Shown here: positions 57,001 through 63,000 of the stretch, one piece after another
Layout: each line of letters opens with the position of its first letter
Position numbering within the stretch: the first letter of the stretch is position 1
The notes under the pieces: generated by a model
Database searches by the model: none
Told to the model about the DNA's origin: nothing
Seen by the model: the letters and a program-made list of their open reading frames with translations, nothing else
Origin: Amphiura filiformis
Taxonomy: Eukaryota > Echinodermata > Ophiuroidea > Amphilepidida > Amphiuridae
Direction of reading: 5' to 3'
Length of the DNA: 64,000 bases
NCBI RefSeq assembly: GCF_039555335.1
Contig: NC_092628.1
Span: 82,114,315 to 82,178,314 of the forward strand
Translations under genes and position numbers: made by a program

Positions 57001-60000
57001 ATAAACAATAAAGGTCCTAAGATTGTACCTTGCGGAATACCAATATTCACATCTTTAAAGTCAGACATAGTAGAAGAAATATTAACAGCTTGTGACCTAT
57101 TACTAAGATAAGATATAAACCATTTTAGACATGAGCCAGAAATACCACATTGCTTTAATTTGTTAATTGAAACATTTCCGTAAGATATATAAACGTGACT
57201 TGATCTCAAAATATGATTAATTCTTGAGCATTGTGTTTCTCGTTTGTTTGTTATGCTTTGTTTTGTTTTTTACTTTTTTTGATGGTAACATTTCTTTGTT
57301 AAGGGGGGTGACTTCCTCTGGCCTTACTGGCCTTCTGGTCATCCCTCCATAATTCGTTTGTTTGATATTGCCTTTGTTTTTTAAAATATATACTGTGTGA
57401 TTTCATGTGAATTATGGGAAAATAAAATATCTTGTATCTTGTAATTAGAAGACTATGATTGATGGTATCAAAAGCCTTCTTGAGGTCAAGGAAAATTGCA
57501 CCAGTTAATTTTCCATCATTAATTTCCTAGGAAAGCCAAAATCTAAACCACACATATTCTTGTGAAAAGTTTTTATGTTGCAATTACTTTAATTACTTAA
57601 GAGGCAACGTGTTTAAAATGACTAATTACTAACAAGATATCGATTTCTATATATTACAGATAATTGTGAATCAACCGCTAACGCAAACCAAGCTGATGGG
57701 GACGATGATGGTGTTGGTGATTCATGCGGTAAGGAAAATGATCATTACCCTAAACAGATTTGAATAAATTAACCTTATTGTGTTAACAAACACATGACAC
57801 TTTTTATTCAAGTGATATGCAAAACTTGATTTCACTGATTGGTGTTCATTTTTCATCACCACCGGTCATCTTATTCACTTAAATATTTTAAGTATTGCAT
57901 GTGTACTAGGGTGGGCCAAAAAACACTTTTTTTCTCGGATCGACTTGGAACTCTCGGAGAATTTTACTGGGGTACATACTAGTATTGTGCTGAAATATCA
58001 GTAATATCGGAGCATGTTTCGCCCAGGCAGTAGATTTTAGGGAAATGCTCCATCATGCTACCCCTACCCCTTAATTTAGCAACTGAAATATCATCAATAT
58101 TTAACTAAATACAGGTCTCTAGCAAAAAATATTGGTAACCAATTGGAGACAGCTTGCTATTTGGTGATGTTCTGGAGGATCTAAACAAACTACCTAAATT
58201 GTTTAATATTGGATATGATGTCATCTCAATGCCTACTTTTCCCAGGTTGTTTCTACTGATTTCTCTATATAGAGTTATACAGTAAGAAATGGCAAATAAG
58301 TAGGGATTTTGTGAAAATCTACTGCTCCGATCTTACTGATATTTTAGCACAATAGTAGTATGTACCCTAGTAAAATTCTCTGAGAGTTCCAAGTTGATCC
58401 GAGAAAAAAGGTGTTTTTAGGCCCACCCTAATGTGTACCCTTTGTACTTACTTACAAACACTTAACACCACTGCGGTCCGGGTTCAATCCTCGCGTTGCC
58501 ACATGTTTTCTCAGGGTGCACCGGTTTTCCTCCTGCATCTAAAATCGGACCTCTTCCCATATCCCTGTCCCGTCATATTCGGTTGGCATCCCTTTAATTT
58601 AGTAGCTTCTATTTGTCTTGAATAGCTTCGGCTGAATGTTACGAATAAACACAACCTATGAAAGAAAACAAATAGTACATCTGGATCATGTTTCTCATTT
58701 ACAGATAACTGTGTGTCTATTGCTAACTCAGATCAGGCAAATAGCGATAATGACGTGTTTGGAGATGTTTGCGGTAAGATTTATATATTGATTATATAGT
58801 TATAGTTACTTTAATATAAGTCGCCAATCAGGTATTAGTTGTTTATCACTATATTTTGACATGGATATCAAACCCAGATCAGACAAATGGAGATAGTGAT
58901 GATTTTGGGGATGCTTGTGGTAAAAATTGTTTTCATCTACTTTCAGCGATAAAATATTTTTTGAGAAACCCTCTCTCTAAGATTTCAATTTATTTCACTC
59001 ACTTTATAAAGATTAGAAATTAAATGTTTATTGAATACGAATAAATATTGTCGTTGGCTAATTACACATATTGGTATCAATCCTACAGATAATTGTCCAG
59101 GAATATCAAATCCTACTCAGGCTGATGGTGATACAGACAGTGTTGGAGATGATTGTGGTAAGATTAACTGGTTCAGTGGAAATGTGATGCTCGTAATATT
59201 CGTTTTCATCTTTACTGCACGTATTTCTCTTTGTGTTTTCCGGTTTTATTTCATTTATTGCTCCTATTTATTATAGCTCGTACATAACAACGAAATGTAA
59301 GACAAATTTGAACTTTTTTTGAAATAAACCGTTTATGTAATTTCATTACAGATAATTGCCCTGCCGTTCCCAACACAAATCAAGCCGATGCGGATAATGA
59401 TGAGATAGGAGATTTGTGCGGTAAGATATTAGCCCGATGATTAATTTACTTTAAACATTGTTAAAACACTATATCCCTGAGCTAAAATCAAATTCATATT
59501 TTGAGTATTTTATAGAATGTGCAAATATCCATTCCTTGGCTATCAGAAACCCTGAAAGTACCATATGGGGCAAAATCAAACCTCAGGTTTAAACTGATAA
59601 GTATTGGAAATCTGTTGTTGAGCCCCTCTTGAGCTAGGGGGATATCCCTAAATTGTTAGAAAAATGTGAAACCGATTTAGCCTGGAAATCCAACTTGGTG
59701 TGTTAAGATTCGCTATTGACGCCTCCATGGATACACTACCTTCCTTTGCAACTTTAAAACGCTGGGGAAAAAGACTTTTCGACACTTGTCCTCTCTGTAA
59801 GGTATTACACATGCTCAATAATGTCAAAATATGTAAGATAGATACTTTTGGAGACATAATAATGTTATTCGTATATTCCTATCCACATTCAAAGAGGCTG
59901 AATCGTTTAAGTGTCGGAATATACAAGTCTATGCCGGCATTGAAAATAATACCATTGGTTGTGCACCTGGAGGGTGTTGAGGGGACCCAACTGGTCACCC

Positions 60001-63000
60001 CCATACCCAACAACCTTTTATAACTCTCGAATTGAGGTACCCCCTAAAAGAGGGCTCAGGTCCCTAGGTAATGTTTGCTTGCATGCAGACAACTGCCCTG
60101 ATATATCAAACCCAGATCAGACAAATGGAGATAGTGATGATATTGGGGATGCTTGTGGTAAAAATTGTTTTCATCTACTTTCAGCGATAAAATATTTTTT
60201 GAGAAACCCTCTCTCTAAGATTTCAATTTATTTCACTCACTTTATAAAGATTAGAAATTAAATGTTTATTGAATACGAATAAATATTGTCGTTGGCTAAT
60301 TACACATATTGGTATCAATCCTACAGATAATTGTCCAGGAATATCAAATCCTACTCAGGCTGATGGTGATACAGACAGTGTTGGAGATGATTGTGGTAAG
60401 ATTAACTGGTTCAGTGGAAATGTGATGCTCGTAATGTTCGTTTTCATCTTTACTGCACGTATTTCTCTTTGTGTTTTCCGGTTTTATTTCATTTATTGCT
60501 CCTATTAATTATAGCTCGTACATTACAACGAAATGTAAGACAAATTTGAACTGTTTTTGAAATAAATCGTTTATGTAATTTCATTACAGATAATTGCCCT
60601 GCCGTTCCCAACACAAATCAAGCCGATGCGGATAATGATGAGATAGGAGATTTGTGCGGTAAGATATTAGCCCGATGATTAATTTACTTTAAACATTGTT
60701 AAAACACTATATCCCTGAGCTAAAATCAAAGTCATATTTTGAGTATTTTATAGAATGTGCAAATATCCATTCCTTGGCTATCAGAAACCCTGAAAGTACC
60801 ATATGGGGCAAAATCAAACCTCAGGTTTAAACTGATAACTACTGGAAATCTGTTGTTGAGCCCTCTTGAGCTAGGGGGATATCCCTAAATTGTTAGAAAA
60901 ATGTGAAACCGATTTGGCCTGGAAATCCAACTTGGTGTGTTAAGATTCGCTATTAACGCCTCCATGGATACCCTACCTTCCTTTACAACTTTAAAACGCT
61001 GGGGAAAAAGACTTTTTGACACTTGTCCTCTCTGTATTAAGGTATTACACATGCTCAATAATGTCAAAATATGTAAGATAGATACTTTTGGAGACATAAT
61101 AATGTTATTCGTATATTCCTATCCACATTCAAAGAGGCTGAATCGTTTAAGTGTCGGAATATACAAGTCTATGCCGGCATTGAAAATAATACCATTGGTT
61201 GTGCACCTGGAGGGTGTTAAGGGGACCCAACTGGTCACCCCCATACCCAACAACCTTTTATAACTCTCGAATTGAGGTACCCCCTAAAAGAGGGCTCAGG
61301 TCCCTAGGTAATGTTTTTTTGCATGCAGACAACTGCCCTGATTATCAAACCCAGATCAGACAAATGGAGATAGTGATGATTTTGGGGATGCTTGTGGTAA
61401 AAATTGTTTTCATCTACTTTCAGCGATAAAATATTTTTTGATCAACCCTCTTTCTAAGATTTCAATTTATTTCACTCACTTTATAAAGATTAGAAATTAA
61501 ATGTTTATTGGATACGAATAAATATTGTCGTTGGCTAATTACACATATTGGTATCAATCCTACAGATAATTGTCCAGGAATATCAAATCCTACTCAGGCT
61601 GATGGTGATACAGACAGTGTTGGAGATGCTTGTGGTAAGATTAACTGGTTCAGTGGAAATGTGATGCTCGTAATGTTCGTTTTCATCTTTACTGCACGTA
61701 TTTCTCTTTGTGTTTTCCGGCTTTATTTCATTTATTGCTCCTATTAATTATAGCTCGTACATTAAAACACTATATCCCTGAGCTGAAATCAAAGTCAGAT
61801 TTTGAGTATTTTATAGAATGTGCAAATATCCATTCCTTGGCTATCAGAAACCCTGAAAGTACCACATGGGGCAAAATCAAACCCCAGGTTTAAACTGATA
61901 ACTATTGGAAGTCTGTTGTTGAGCCCCTCTTGAGCTAGGGGGGATATCCCTAAATTGTTAGAAAAATGTGAAACCGATTTAGCCTGGGAATCCAACTTGG
62001 TGTGTTAAGATTCGCTATTAACGCCTCCATGGATACCCTACCTTCCTTTACAACTTTCAAACGCTGGGGGAAAAGACTTTTCGACACTTGTCCTCTCTGT
62101 AAGGTATTACACATGCTCAATAATGTCAAAATATGTAAGATAGATACTTTTGGAGACATAATAATGTTATTCGTATATTCCTATCCACATTCAAAGAGGC
62201 TGAATCGTTTAAGTGTCGGAATATACAAGTCTATGCCGGCATTGAAAATAATACCATTGGTTGTGCACCTGGAGGGTGTTGAGGGGACCCAACTGGTCAC
62301 CCCCATACCCAACAACCTTTATAACTCTCGAATTGAGGTACCCCCTAAAAAGAGGGCTCAGGTCCCTAGGTAATGTTTTCTTGCATGCAGACAACTGCCC
62401 TGATATATCAAACCCAGATCAGACAAATGGAGAGAGTGATGATTTTGGGGATGCTTGTGGTAAAAATTGTTTTCATCTACTTTCAGCGATAAAATATTTT
62501 TTGAGAAACCCTCTCTCTAAGATTTCAATTTATTTCACTCACTTTATAAAGATTAGAAATTAAATGTTTATTGAATACGAATAAATATTGTCGTTGGCTA
62601 ATTACACATATTGGTATCAATCCAACAGATAATTGTCCAGGAATATCAAATCCTACTCAGGCTGATGGTGATACAGACAGTGTTGGAGATGATTGTGGTA
62701 AGATTAACTGGTTCAGTGGAAATGTGATGCTCGTAATGTTCGTTTTCATCTTTACTGCACGTATTTCTCTTTGTGTTTTCCGGTTTTATTTCATTTATTG
62801 CTCCTATTAATTATAGCTCGTACATTACAACGAAATGTAAGACAAATTTGAACTGTTTTTGAAATAAACCGTTTATGTAATTTCATTACAGATAATTGCC
62901 CTGCCGTTCCCAACACAAATCAAGCCGATGCGGATAATGATGAGATAGGAGATTTGTGCGGTAAGATATTAGCCCGATGATTAATTTACTTTAAACATTG

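Larger units (their letters stand above)
39235..58704 (+). repeat. Tandem segmental duplication, block B
   Basis: 19,470 bp. It exceeds block A because of a LINE (4.4 kb), a second LINE (1.7 kb), an exon-splitting MITE (0.6 kb) and a hAT-like MITE (0.5 kb), and lacks the block-A-only 525-bp insert and one 237-bp exon duplicate. Corrected for these, the blocks agree to within about 100 bp. Confidence 0.9.
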
